Positions 18,266-25,611 of a stretch of 64,000 nt of DNA are shown here, piece after piece. A model generated the notes under the pieces. The model did no database searches and was not told the origin of the DNA. It was given only the letters and a program-made list of their open reading frames with translations. Position numbers and translations under genes: made by a program. The stretch is from Brevibacterium sp. W7.2 (GTDB lineage: Bacteria; Actinomycetota; Actinomycetes; Actinomycetales; Brevibacteriaceae), in assembly GCF_018137945.1 (NCBI RefSeq), contig NZ_CP073089.1, positions 744,001-808,000 of the forward strand, written 5' to 3'. Numbering within the stretch: position 1 is the first letter of the stretch; every line of letters starts with the position of its first letter.

Positions 18266-18290
18266 AGTCAACCAAACCCTCAGCAGTCCC
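18266..18290 (-). repeat. Right terminal inverted repeat of IS3 copy 1
   Basis: Exact reverse complement of the left terminal repeat, 25 of 25 bases. Confidence 0.92.
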
Positions 18291-18291
18291 A

Positions 18292-18405
18292 TTCGAAGAG
18301 CTGAAGCGATGTTCCCGGTGCGCAGCACAGCTCGCGTACGTCGACGATGATGGTGGACGAATGGTCTGCCCGAACTGCGGAGATCCAAAGGATCTCGTCG
18401 GCTGA
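18292..18405 (+). pseudogene. C-terminal remnant with a zinc ribbon
   Basis: 37 codons run from the IS edge to TGA at 18403. They read FEELKRCSRCAAQLAY and end with VCPNCGDPKDLVG, giving two CxxC knuckles spaced like a zinc ribbon. The 5' part is missing, cut by IS3 copy 1. The parent gene cannot be named. Confidence 0.5.
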
Positions 18406-18423
18406 TCAACGACGACGATGAGA

Positions 18424-18454
18424 GGGTGACGAGAGCGCGTGGTGTTCCGTCACC
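18424..18454. terminator. Hairpin at the 3' end of the serine recombinase gene
   Basis: AGGGTGAC and GTCACCCT pair across a loop of about 16 bases, overlapping the recombinase stop codon. On the minus strand it could end that transcript. Confidence 0.45.
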
Positions 18455-19019
18455 CTTTCTGATGCCGGTAGAGCGTTGCTCGAGACCAGCCAACGAGTTT
18501 TGCCGCCTCCGCCGCGGTGCGACCCTTCGCCCGTTCGGCATTGACGATGTCGAGCTTGCGCCGAATCACGTCCGGATCGGTTGGAGGACGACCGAACCGG
18601 GTGCCGCGCGCGCGAGCGACATCGACACCGGCTTGCACCCGTTCGGCGATGAGTTCACGCTCATAATCCGCCAGCGTCCCGAGCAGCCCGATCATAAGGC
18701 GCCCGGTGGGAGTGGAGGAATCGATGCCGTCGACGACAGACCGGAGGCCGACGTCGCGGTGTGTGAGGACGTCGACGGTCTTGAGGAGGTCCGGCAGAGA
18801 ACGGCCAAGCCGATCGAGTCGCCACACGACGACAATGTCGCCCGGTTGAGCGTAGGCGAGGAGATTCCTCATCTGGGGACGCTTCACGGCTGGCCGAGAC
18901 CCGGTGATGACATCGGAAAAGATGTCGCGTCGCTCAACGCCACAGTCTTCGAGCGCTGAGACCTGGAGAGTGGAATCCTGCTGCTTCGTTGAGACGCGGG
19001 TATAGCCGATGAGTCGCAT
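18450..19019 (-). CDS. Serine recombinase, resolvase/invertase family
   Basis: 189 residues, the normal size of small serine recombinases. It starts MRLIGYTRVSTKQQ, with catalytic Ser10 and Arg8, and carries WRLDRLGRSLPDLL with conserved arginines of the active site. A long dimer helix ends near residue 140 (GLLGTLADYERELIAERVQAG), followed by GRPP and a C-terminal HTH (AAEAAKLVGWSRATLYRH). ATG 19019 is the start because the family motif begins there. It could resolve cointegrates or invert DNA; no paired crossover sites were recognised. The gene looks intact. Confidence 0.92.
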   Translation of the reverse strand: MRLIGYTRVSTKQQDSTLQVSALEDCGVERRDIFSDVITGSRPAVKRPQMRNLLAYAQPGDIVVVWRLDRLGRSLPDLLKTVDVLTHRDVGLRSVVDGIDSSTPTGRLMIGLLGTLADYERELIAERVQAGVDVARARGTRFGRPPTDPDVIRRKLDIVNAERAKGRTAAEAAKLVGWSRATLYRHQKG

Positions 19020-19240
19020 GCGACCAGTATGACCGAGCGGAGGGGCACGGGTGAGCGAGAGTCTTGGAAAGGCACAACTTGTAGAGACTGTGCAGGTGAT
19101 TCGAATCGGGGGATTCAATCAGTTGGACTGGTGGTTATGGTGGTGTCTCACATAGTCGTTTTTCATGAACTGTCTCACCCGCGGGGAGTCTATGGTTTGA
19201 AAAGACACTCCGAAGCGCACGAGTGGCGTTGCAGAACGAA

Positions 19241-19252
19241 TAGCATGTTCCT
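19241..19252 (+). promoter_or_regulatory. -10 element of the HicAB-like pair
   Basis: TAGCAT at 19241-19246, six bases before ATG 19253, with no Shine-Dalgarno sequence. A leaderless start is likely. Confidence 0.4.
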
Positions 19253-19459
19253 ATGAAACCGAAGTTGGTTGAAAAAGTTCGTGAGGAACTCTTGTGCCGA
19301 GGGTGGCGAAATGTCCGGAGTCAGGAGGACGGGTTCCAATTATGGGAAGATATGGACGGTAATAGACTTACTTTGCCGTCCGGCTACGGCGAAGTAAGTT
19401 CCGCTGTGATAGTTCAGGCTTCGAAGGTTGCGGGGCTGGATCCGAGAGCAGGCGGCTGA
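19253..19459 (+). CDS. HicA-like small protein, candidate toxin
   Basis: 68 residues with the layout of HicA mRNA interferases: a first helix (LVEKVREELLCRGW), two or three strands including GNRLTLPSGY, and a last helix ending KVAGLDP. HicA normally has a catalytic His in a GSHH-type turn; here that place reads SQEDGFQLW with no His anywhere in the protein. Either the mechanism differs or the toxin is inactive. The gene overlaps the HicB-like gene by one base (TGATG). The HicA label rests on size, layout and neighbour, so it is tentative. Confidence 0.45.
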   Translation: MKPKLVEKVREELLCRGWRNVRSQEDGFQLWEDMDGNRLTLPSGYGEVSSAVIVQASKVAGLDPRAGG

Positions 19460-19884
19460 TGGTGGAGGAACTACGAGTAGTCGCTTTCCGAGAGGGCAAG
19501 TGGTGGAGCTTTTCTCTGCCAGATCTGAGCATTGCTTCGCCAGTATCTCCTGAGCTGAAGTTGATCCCGATTGGACAGAGCGCCAGGGCTACCTCCGTCG
19601 GGAGAGCTGCGGAGAAGCTTGCTTCAGTTTGGACTGGAAGGGCATCTCAAGATTTCACTGCTACAGTAAATTTTCAGCTTCCACGTCATATGGCTGATGT
19701 GCTCACTCGAGCTCGAGAGCTTGAAGAGAAGGTGCGGAAAGACCAGGAAGAGGTTGATCACCTTTACCGGCAGGTAATCCGAAAACTTCTCGCTACCCGC
19801 ATGGCGAAGACGGAAGTGTGCGAAGTGACAGGACTCTCAGCGAACGTAGTGAAATCACTCCTGCTGGAACAGGTAGAAGACTAG
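19459..19884 (+). CDS. HicB-family antitoxin-like protein
   Basis: 141 residues. The N-terminus, VVAFREGKWWSFSLPDL, then ARATSVGRAAEKLASVW, matches the degraded RNase-H-like HicB domain of actinobacterial HicB proteins (WW..EVPEL, ..QAR....E.MAR). Next comes a strand/helix TATVNFQLP, a charged coiled-coil-like stretch (RARELEEKVRKDQEEV) and a C-terminal HTH-like segment (MAKTEVCEVTGLSANVVKSLL) that could bind the operon's own promoter. Antitoxin role is inferred from domain order and coupling with the upstream small gene. Confidence 0.58.
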   Translation: MVEELRVVAFREGKWWSFSLPDLSIASPVSPELKLIPIGQSARATSVGRAAEKLASVWTGRASQDFTATVNFQLPRHMADVLTRARELEEKVRKDQEEVDHLYRQVIRKLLATRMAKTEVCEVTGLSANVVKSLLLEQVED

Positions 19885-20048
19885 CCCCGTCCCTCCGAAC
19901 TGTTATCGGATCGTGACATTGTTCCGACGAGAACGCTCATTGAATTCACATAAAGTTCTTATAGTCAGAGAGTGCTCAACACTGAGGTTGGGCGGGCATC
20001 ACTGGTGCGAAAAACCGTTGGTGATCTTGCTGGAATGAGGAGTTGCAA

Positions 20049-20447
20049 GTGTTTCGAGTATGTGCGGCAGTGAGCTCGGTGGCCTGCGTGTGGGCGGCCC
20101 ATGTGCTGCACGCCTACGCCAATGCGGATGAGGGTAACGTGGCGGTGAATGAAACACTCGCAGCCATGTGCTTGATGGTGGCGGCTACGCTGGTCGTCGC
20201 TTCAACTTCCAACGCGAGGCGAAACAGGATTGAATTGCGTATCTTCGAGCTGACGATATTCGTCCTCGCGATTCTCGCGGCGGCTTTCTTGTTGGTGATT
20301 GCGAACGCGAGTGGTGCCCCCTTAGTTAGCGTCATTGCGCTAACTGCACTTTTGCCGCTATTAGGACTCGCGAGTGTGATAACGATCGTCATTGCTGTGG
20401 TGACTCTTGTTGGTGATCGAAGGCAGTCATCGAGGGCAACGTCCTAA
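20049..20447 (+). CDS. Small membrane protein upstream of the PLA2-like gene
   Basis: 132 residues and almost entirely hydrophobic, with about four membrane helices (near residues 5-25, 42-58, 68-92 and 97-125) and a short basic tail. No known domain. GTG 20049 was chosen because GAGGAG ends six bases before it; TTG 20043 would sit on the RBS. The secreted PLA2-like gene follows 55 bases later on the same strand. A second PLA2-like gene in the island also has a membrane-protein neighbour, so an immunity or export role is a reasonable guess, no more. Confidence 0.7.
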   Translation: MFRVCAAVSSVACVWAAHVLHAYANADEGNVAVNETLAAMCLMVAATLVVASTSNARRNRIELRIFELTIFVLAILAAAFLLVIANASGAPLVSVIALTALLPLLGLASVITIVIAVVTLVGDRRQSSRATS

Positions 20448-20502
20448 TAACAGTTTTGCAACCTCTGCAGGCCTAACCAATGGAGATTAGAAGGGTAGAT
20501 CC

Positions 20503-21576
20503 ATGCGTCAATGGCTCTTGAAGCGATGCTCTATAGTTGCAGGATTGGTCTTAGTCGGAAGCGCTGGAGTGGCTACTTCAGTTGAAGCGAATACGCCCCT
20601 CGTCGGACAACCAATGTTGATTACTAGCCAGAGCGATGAACCCCCAGAAACAGGAGGTGACGGTGATCCGATCGAGCAAGACTTTACTCTATTCGATGCG
20701 GTCGTCGCCAGCCCCGGGAATGCTGACAGGTTCAAAAACAGAACTGTGAACTTCACTCTTCCGGCGGGTTGCTCAGGACAAAATGGTGCAACGAAGTACT
20801 CTTGCGATGGGAAAGAATTCTCCTTTACCGCGTCAGCATTCGCGGATGATGGCGTAGAGATGGTCGCGACGGGTCGTATAAGCGGAACGTCGATTGTGGT
20901 GAAAGCGGAGTTCATCCCTAGTGGTTATATTAGTCAGGATCTCACTTTTACGGTTTATGCTGTCGAGGCGGGTGTAGCTGGAGGAATCACGTCTGGCGAG
21001 ATCAGTCAATCTGTGATCGAGATGACTAAGTCGGATGCGGGAATATTGACCGAGACGGAGCTGAATGCTGAAGAAGAAGAGCTGAAAGATGCTTTCGACG
21101 AGGGTGACAGCGGAGAGGTGGCAGCGCGCACCGGTGTGAGTCCCTATCTTTCTGCTAGCCGGCCCTCAAAGGTCGGTATCCCGAGTACTTATGTTTGGTG
21201 CAGTTTCTACGATCGACCGAGATACAAGAGATGTCAGCCGCCTCGATTGCACGATTACTGTTCTTGGTCACCAGACCGTCCGGTTGTGTATGCGGGAAGG
21301 ACGTCAAGAACGGTCGACTTCCGTGGACCTTGCGCGAGGCACGACATGGGCATCGCGAAAATTCTTAAACAAGGGGGGACCGTAGGCACCAAACGAAGCA
21401 AAAGAAGAACTGCCGATCGGGTATTTCGTGATCGTATGTATCAAAATTGTTCGAACGCATTTTACCAAAGTACTAGTTCTGGAAGAGCTCTGAAGTCAAA
21501 CTGTCGATCAATAGCTTCAACCTACTATCGTGTAGTTTCGGGTGTTACGAACCGCTGGAGTGGTAAGGGAGCCTGA
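20503..21576 (+). CDS. Secreted protein with C-terminal prokaryotic phospholipase A2-like domain
   Basis: 357 residues. A signal peptide covers ~residues 1-30 (positive KR, hydrophobic core, cleavage near VEA). Residues ~40-180 are probably beta-rich with no recognised domain, and ~180-215 is an acidic linker. The last ~120 residues resemble bacterial PLA2 (PF09056 type): DYCSWSPD, then a Cys before the catalytic pair in CARHDMG (His280, Asp281), and the partner helix TADRVFRDRMYQNC. Such enzymes cut the sn-2 ester of phospholipids with Ca2+. The usual HDFGYRN is altered to HDMGIAK, so activity needs testing. ATG follows GAAGGG. The A/T-rich codon use differs from the chromosome. Confidence 0.72.
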   Translation: MRQWLLKRCSIVAGLVLVGSAGVATSVEANTPLVGQPMLITSQSDEPPETGGDGDPIEQDFTLFDAVVASPGNADRFKNRTVNFTLPAGCSGQNGATKYSCDGKEFSFTASAFADDGVEMVATGRISGTSIVVKAEFIPSGYISQDLTFTVYAVEAGVAGGITSGEISQSVIEMTKSDAGILTETELNAEEEELKDAFDEGDSGEVAARTGVSPYLSASRPSKVGIPSTYVWCSFYDRPRYKRCQPPRLHDYCSWSPDRPVVYAGRTSRTVDFRGPCARHDMGIAKILKQGGTVGTKRSKRRTADRVFRDRMYQNCSNAFYQSTSSGRALKSNCRSIASTYYRVVSGVTNRWSGKGA

Positions 21577-21594
21577 GTAGTTCGCTACGATCAG

Positions 21595-21630
21595 GAAGTG
21601 GGGTCTTTGCGTGCGCGAAGACCCCACTTC
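21595..21630 (+). terminator. Terminator after the first PLA2-like gene
   Basis: A perfect 13-bp stem, GAAGTGGGGTCTT with AAGACCCCACTTC, loop of ten bases, 19 bases after the stop codon. Confidence 0.75.
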
Positions 21631-21692
21631 TATGTCCGAAACTGAACTGAGCCTCTCGGGACTTCGAATGGTGCTCGCGAAGGTTTGTTGAA

Positions 21693-21900
21693 GCGTGTTT
21701 GGACAATTCGGTCGGATCTCTGTTCTTTGTGGAGTGTTCATGCAGCCCGGAGTTGCCGAGGACTTTGTGTTGTCGATCCCGGTAGGGCCTAAGGTGATCA
21801 CCGGCAGGGTGTTCCTTGCGCTGTGCAGTGGCTCCACCGGTTGGAGAGGAAACGCCGCGCCACACGATGACGGTGGCGACGCTGACCGTCCCACTGCTCT
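21693..21900 (-). pseudogene. Strongly decayed copy of the relaxase-like C-terminal region
   Basis: Between about 21750 and 21895 the sequence aligns by eye with 22240-22380, sharing blocks such as TAGGG(C/T)CT(A/G)AGGT, GTTCCTTGC and GCGCCA(C/G)ACGATGACGG. On the minus strand it still reads WRGVSSPTGGATA where the better copy reads WRGVSDQTDAATA. Frames are broken by indels. It is a second, older relic of the same gene family. Confidence 0.55.
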
Positions 21901-22044
21901 TGAGGGGGCCGTCTGGTTCGGCCTTACCCCGATTTACCAGCAGTTCGCGCTTCCGAGATAGGGCGGATCTGCGATCGCGAGCTTCATGGTGGACTCCTCA
22001 GGATTCGAATTGTGTGACGGTGCGAGCGTGATTTCGTGACGGAT

Positions 22045-22772
22045 TCAGGACGGACCGTTGGGGTTTGGACTGTGGGTTTCTGACGAGGGTGGGGTGGTTG
22101 AGGATGGCACCGGCTGTGCTGGGCCGGAACGACAGTCGTCGAGCGCGTCGAAGGCGGGTTCGGCAGCCACGCTCTCCCAGTCGATCGGGTCGGGGGTCAA
22201 GCCGGCCGCGGTGTTGTCATCGTCGGCGATTTCGAGTGGTGCAGGCTCGTCGACGAGACTCTGCAGTCGGTCCCAATAGGGTCTGAGGTAGTCGCGATAG
22301 TTGGGTTCCTTGCCGAAGGCGGTGGCTGCATCGGTCTGATCGGAGACCCCGCGCCAGACGATGACGGCGTCCACGACATCGTCGCGACGAGGGTGTGACG
22401 CGAGGCGTTGGGTGAGGTGGACGAACCAATCCGGCGGATCAGCTGCGAGAACGGCACGGCGAGCGGCGACCTGATCGGTGAGAGCAAGCATGGTGGTTTC
22501 CCACAGGCGAGACTGTTCGTCGGTCTCGGGGGGGCGAACCGGTGATCATTGCACCGGGGCCGGTGAGAGGTTGCGAGGCTGGACGTTGGCAGGAGTCGAT
22601 GATCGTCTCAGCTGTGTCAGCGTCGGTGAGCTCGCCGTGGAAGTTTTCGCGCGGATCCATGCTGACGAGCTGATGCCAGGAGGGATCCCATGGCAGAGTT
22701 TCGCGAACGGGTGGAGGAACGTCGCTGTGCAACCATTGCTGGGTGCGGGAGACTTTCGCAGCCCAGCTGAGT
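22045..22772 (-). pseudogene. C-terminal remnant of a large protein, possibly a MobF-type relaxase, with a frameshift
   Basis: The 5' side is cut at 22772 by IS3 copy 2. About 80 codons (RTQQWLHSDVPPPVRE, then FHGELTDADTAE) run to a C7 tract (22527-22533 as G on the plus strand); one extra base there shifts the frame. With six C the reading continues ETDEQSRLWETTMLAL into the downstream frame, which runs to TGA at 22047-22045. The segment VVDAVIVWRGVSDQTDAATA followed by DYLRPYWDRLQSL resembles the helical end of actinobacterial TraA/MobF relaxases, and the tail is Pro/Ser-rich. The relaxase reading is tentative. Confidence 0.45.
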
Positions 22773-22825
22773 GTCATGCCCCGGGGATAATAGAGGCTGG
22801 GAGATTGGAAGAAGGAGATTCTCTC

Positions 22826-23137
22826 TTGCCAGTGAAGTACACCGACGAACTCAAGGCGCGTGCCGTCGAGCTCGTCATCCATGCCCAGGCCGATCCGGAC
22901 ACTGCGAACGGGGCAATCACCCGTGTCGCGAAAGAACTCGGGTTAAGCAAAGAGACCCTGCGAGTCTGGGTTCGCAAGCACAAGGAATCCGGCGAAGCCA
23001 CACCGACTGAGTCAGTCGACCTGGAAACGGAGAACCGCCGGCTACGGGCTGAGCTGGCTGAGGCGAAACGGGCCAATGAGATTCTGCGCCGAGCGTCGGC
23101 TTTCTTCGCGGCGGAGCTCGACCGCCCATCCAAGTGA
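22826..23137 (+). CDS. IS3 orfA, transposase helix-turn-helix subunit
   Basis: 103 residues from TTG 22826, eight bases after GAAGGAG. The start reads KYTDELKARAVELVIHAQ, the HTH is NGAITRVAKELGLSKETLRVWVRKH in part, and the C-terminal zipper is LETENRRLRAELAEAKRANE followed by ILRRASAFFAAEL. It is typical and intact, and it ends in the usual TGA overlapping the start of orfB. Confidence 0.88.
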   Translation: MPVKYTDELKARAVELVIHAQADPDTANGAITRVAKELGLSKETLRVWVRKHKESGEATPTESVDLETENRRLRAELAEAKRANEILRRASAFFAAELDRPSK

Positions 23138-24059
23138 TCGTCGCCTTCATCGACGAGAACAAATACGAGTTCGGAGTCGAACCACAATCGTGCGCGCCCT
23201 GTCCGGGACTGCTGCACGGATTGCTGTGAGTTCGTATTACGCGTACAAGAAGCGCCGCCCTTCCGCTCGTGCTCTGCGGGATGCTGCACTCAGGGTCGTC
23301 ATCAGGGACGTCTATGAAGCGAACTACTCCTGCTACGGGGTGCGGAAGTTGTGGCGCGCGGTCAACCGCGACTACGCCGACCGGTTCGGGTCGATGGCCC
23401 GTTGCACGGTGGAGCGGTTGATGCGCCAGTTGGGCATCGACGGGATCCGGCGGAGACGGAAGCGTCCGAAAACGGCCTCGGCCAGGGCTGAGGACTGCCC
23501 GGACGACCTTGTTGATCGTGAGTTCACAGCACCGGGCCCGAACTGCGTCTGGGTCGCCGATATCACGTACGTGCCGACGCAGGCTGGGTGGGTGTACGCG
23601 ATGTTCATCCTTGATGTGTTCACCAGGGAGATCGTGGGCTGGCAGGTGACGAACCATCTGCGGGAGTCGCTGGCCAGGGACGCTTTGACGATGGCGCTAG
23701 CGGCGAAATTCCGGGCTGGTGAAGATGTGTCGGGGCTGGTCCACCACAGTGGCCGCGGCGTTCAATTTCGGTCGATTCGCTATGGCGAGGCTCTCGCGGA
23801 ATCCGAGTTCGTTGCGTCGGTGGGATCGCGCGGAGATTCGAATGACAATGCGATGGCTGAGGCTCTGAACTCGGTGTACAAGGCTGAGCTGATCGACAGA
23901 CGGGTCTGGTCAGGGTTGATCGAGGTGCTCGCGGAGACGTCTGCGTGGGTGGCCTGGTACAACCAGGAGCGGTTGCATTCAGCGATCGATTACCGTCCGC
24001 CGTACGAGGTCCATTCGGAATGGGTCAACCAGTTCGCGGCAGAACCCGTGGCTGCTTAG
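23134..24059 (+). pseudogene. IS3 orfB (DDE transposase), frameshifted and with a catalytic Asp lost
   Basis: GTG 23134 overlaps the orfA stop and opens IVAFIDENKYEFGVEP; about 17 codons later (near 23183-23195) the frame shifts, and the rest is open in another frame. Catalytic residues: first Asp is present at 23559 (VADITYV) and Glu at 23859 (NAMAEALNS), but the second Asp is replaced by Gly at 23751-23753 (HHSGRGVQF where HHSDRG is invariant). Even after programmed frameshifting the enzyme should be dead. The C-terminus YNQERLHSAIDYRPP is normal. Confidence 0.88.
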
Positions 24060-24101
24060 GAAACCAAGAAGAGGAGCCTCTAAGAAACCCGGAGCTTGAC
24101 A

Positions 24102-24263
24102 TTCATCGGAACTCCCGGCACCACCACCGCCACGGTCACCGCACCGCCCTGGCAGCTGTTCAAGGACTGGAAGGGCAGGAGCCCGCGCCTGCGCGCATTC
24201 ATCAAGGGTGCACCGCGCGATCTCACCATCAGCAACGTCTCGGTGCAGGGCGCACGGGACTGA
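24102..24263 (+). pseudogene. C-terminal remnant of a phage structural protein
   Basis: 53 codons from the IS edge to TGA at 24261. Reads FIGTPGTTTATVTAPP, then WQLFKDWKGRSPRLRAFIKG and ISNVSVQGARD. Its place 11 bases before a holin gene and its composition suggest a tail or minor virion protein, but the parent cannot be named. The 5' part was lost at IS3 copy 2. Confidence 0.45.
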
Positions 24264-24274
24264 GAGGACTCATC

Positions 24275-24748
24275 ATGGAATTCAACCTCGACATCTGGCA
24301 GATCATCCAGCTCTGCGTCTCCACCGTGTTCCCCCTCCTCGTCGGCCTCGTCACGAAGCTCTCCACCTCTGGTGGGGTCCGGGCGGTCCTGCTTGCGGTG
24401 ATCGCTCTCGTCACTTCTCTGGGAACCGAGGCACTGGCGGCCAACACTGCCGGGCAGGTCTACGACCTCGGGCAGGGGCTCATGACGGGTCTGACGTCGT
24501 TCCTCATCGCCGTCGGTATGTACTACGGCCTGTGGAAGCCCACCGGCGCTGCTGTGGCCGTCCAGGCGGTCGGATCGACCGGAGCCGCCCCTGCCGATCA
24601 GATCCCCGGCAACTGGTCCGGTGCCGACTCGGACGAGGTTGCGCCCCTCGAGGATGACGGTAATGAAGACCTCGACGAATCCGACGACCTCGGACTCACC
24701 GAGCCCGACGCTACCCCGCCTGCTGAGGGTTACGAACCCCGCCACTGA
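24275..24748 (+). CDS. Phage holin-like membrane protein
   Basis: 157 residues. Two to three membrane helices lie at about 8-25 (IIQLCVSTVFPLLVGLV), 33-52 and 66-86 (GLTSFLIAVGMYYGLW), followed by a ~70-residue acidic, disordered tail. This layout, and the position after a virion-protein end, fit actinophage holins, which permeabilise the membrane at lysis. No endolysin is nearby. ATG 24275 lies after GAGAGGA. It has high-GC codon use, unlike the A/T-rich cargo genes around it. Confidence 0.65.
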   Translation: MEFNLDIWQIIQLCVSTVFPLLVGLVTKLSTSGGVRAVLLAVIALVTSLGTEALAANTAGQVYDLGQGLMTGLTSFLIAVGMYYGLWKPTGAAVAVQAVGSTGAAPADQIPGNWSGADSDEVAPLEDDGNEDLDESDDLGLTEPDATPPAEGYEPRH

Positions 24749-24757
24749 CACAACTCA

Positions 24758-24786
24758 GCCCCGTCGCTCACACCGAGCGGCGGGGC
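24758..24786 (+). terminator. Terminator after the holin-like gene
   Basis: Stem GCCCCGTCGCT with AGCGGCGGGGC (one G-U pair), seven-base loop, followed by GTTTCGTCG. Confidence 0.75.
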
Positions 24787-24865
24787 GTTTCGTCGTAGCT
24801 GAAGCTGGTTGAACCTACATAAACTTGTGCAATAATGACAACTCGTAGACGTTGCAGGGGGCCAG

Positions 24866-25093
24866 GTGGGGTACTGGAAGAGGCACCAGAAGCCTGAACT
24901 CGAAAGCGTTCTACAACAGTTCCATGAAGCTGGGTGGACGATTGAGGACCCGCCTAAGTACTACACGGTGAAGTGCCCCTGTGGGGACCATATGAGGCAG
25001 ATTCACCTCACCCCGAGCAACCGGAACTACTCAAACCAAGCACTGAGGTGGCTGAACCGCCAGGAGTGCATGCACCCCCAGGAGCAGAGATGA
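24866..25093 (+). CDS. Small HicA-like protein with Cys/His cluster, candidate toxin
   Basis: 75 residues from GTG 24866, with the G-rich RBS GCAGGGGG upstream. Layout is helix (ELESVLQQFHEAGW), strands, KCPCGDHMRQIHLTPS, then helix (SNQALRWLNRQ) and ECMHP. The strand-helix order and the ....GW....HLTPS pattern resemble HicA. The Cys-x-Cys-Gly-x-His and a C-terminal Cys/His may bind zinc. I recall similar two-gene modules in actinomycetes but cannot search. It overlaps the next gene as ATGA, so the two are coupled. Confidence 0.5.
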   Translation: MGYWKRHQKPELESVLQQFHEAGWTIEDPPKYYTVKCPCGDHMRQIHLTPSNRNYSNQALRWLNRQECMHPQEQR

Positions 25094-25410
25094 AACTCAT
25101 CGGAATTGGCATGACGTTGCATGTCGATGGTGACGCCCGTGACTTTCTGCGCGAACAGTTCGACGCGGTGATGGAGGAGTTGCTGTTCCTCGAAGCTCGC
25201 GACAAGATCATCATGGACCCCGCGGTATCTGTCGACCTCGCCGCCGGCGACATGGAGATCGAAGTCGCGGTCGAGGCCGAGACAGCTGAAGAGGGTGAGC
25301 AGAAGGCCCGCCGTGAGATCGCGAAAGCCCTCGAAGAGGCGGGCAAGCAGGAGAATCGATTGCCGTATGTCAACAGTGGGAACCGCAGCGAGCTTCTCGA
25401 GCTCGCCTGA
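25090..25410 (+). CDS. Partner of the HicA-like protein, candidate antitoxin
   Basis: 106 residues; ATG 25090 lies within the upstream stop (ATGA) and GGAG precedes it. The sequence alternates strands and helices: IGMTLHVDGDARDFLREQF, AVSVDLAAGDMEIEVAV, then a charged helix ETAEEGEQKARREIAKAL. The second part looks like the HicB-type beta-beta-alpha half. It is acidic, as antitoxins often are. No DNA-binding domain is visible. Function is inferred only from coupling and layout. Confidence 0.48.
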   Translation: MKLIGIGMTLHVDGDARDFLREQFDAVMEELLFLEARDKIIMDPAVSVDLAAGDMEIEVAVEAETAEEGEQKARREIAKALEEAGKQENRLPYVNSGNRSELLELA

Positions 25411-25417
25411 CACATAG

Positions 25418-25460
25418 ACGAATCGGCCTCCACCACGTGAAGCGGTGGGGGCCGATTCGT
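25418..25460. terminator. Strong terminator hairpin after the second two-gene module
   Basis: 17-bp stem (ACGAATCGGCCTCCACC against GGTGGGGGCCGATTCGT, one G-U pair), nine-base loop. It is symmetric enough to work on both strands. Confidence 0.8.
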
Positions 25461-25611
25461 CATTCACGTTTGATCCCGTAGGGGTCGTCGTACTATCGCC
25501 CTCGGCGAACTATGGAGCGTCTCTCCGCTGGTGCACACGTTAGGTCGTCTCACGACTGGCGCATTGTGATCCCAGCCGGTATTGGTCGGCTCGCTCGTCA
25601 TGTCGCACTCA

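Larger units (their letters stand above)
17014..18290 (+). mobile_element. IS3-family insertion sequence, copy 1
   Basis: 1,277 bp with perfect 25-bp terminal inverted repeats and overlapping orfA/orfB. No 3- to 5-bp target duplication is visible (left flank GCCA, right flank ATTC). It joins a minus-strand integrase remnant to a plus-strand zinc-ribbon remnant, so DNA was lost next to it after insertion, or it arose by recombination between two copies. Confidence 0.9.
22773..24101 (+). mobile_element. IS3-family insertion sequence, copy 2 (different from copy 1)
   Basis: 1,329 bp. The ends are imperfect inverted repeats: TGTCATGCCCCGGGG... at 22773-22799 against the complement of 24075-24101, TGTCAAGCTCCGGGT..., 21 of 27 bases equal, both ending TAGAGGCT. 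No target duplication is seen. The left flank is the relaxase-like remnant (minus strand) and the right flank a phage structural remnant (plus strand), so the junction is not a simple insertion into one gene. Confidence 0.85.

Noticed and set aside
19029-19256. Plus-strand frame upstream of the HicA-like gene
   Set aside because: It overlaps the promoter area and the recombinase start, and the residues show no pattern of a real protein.
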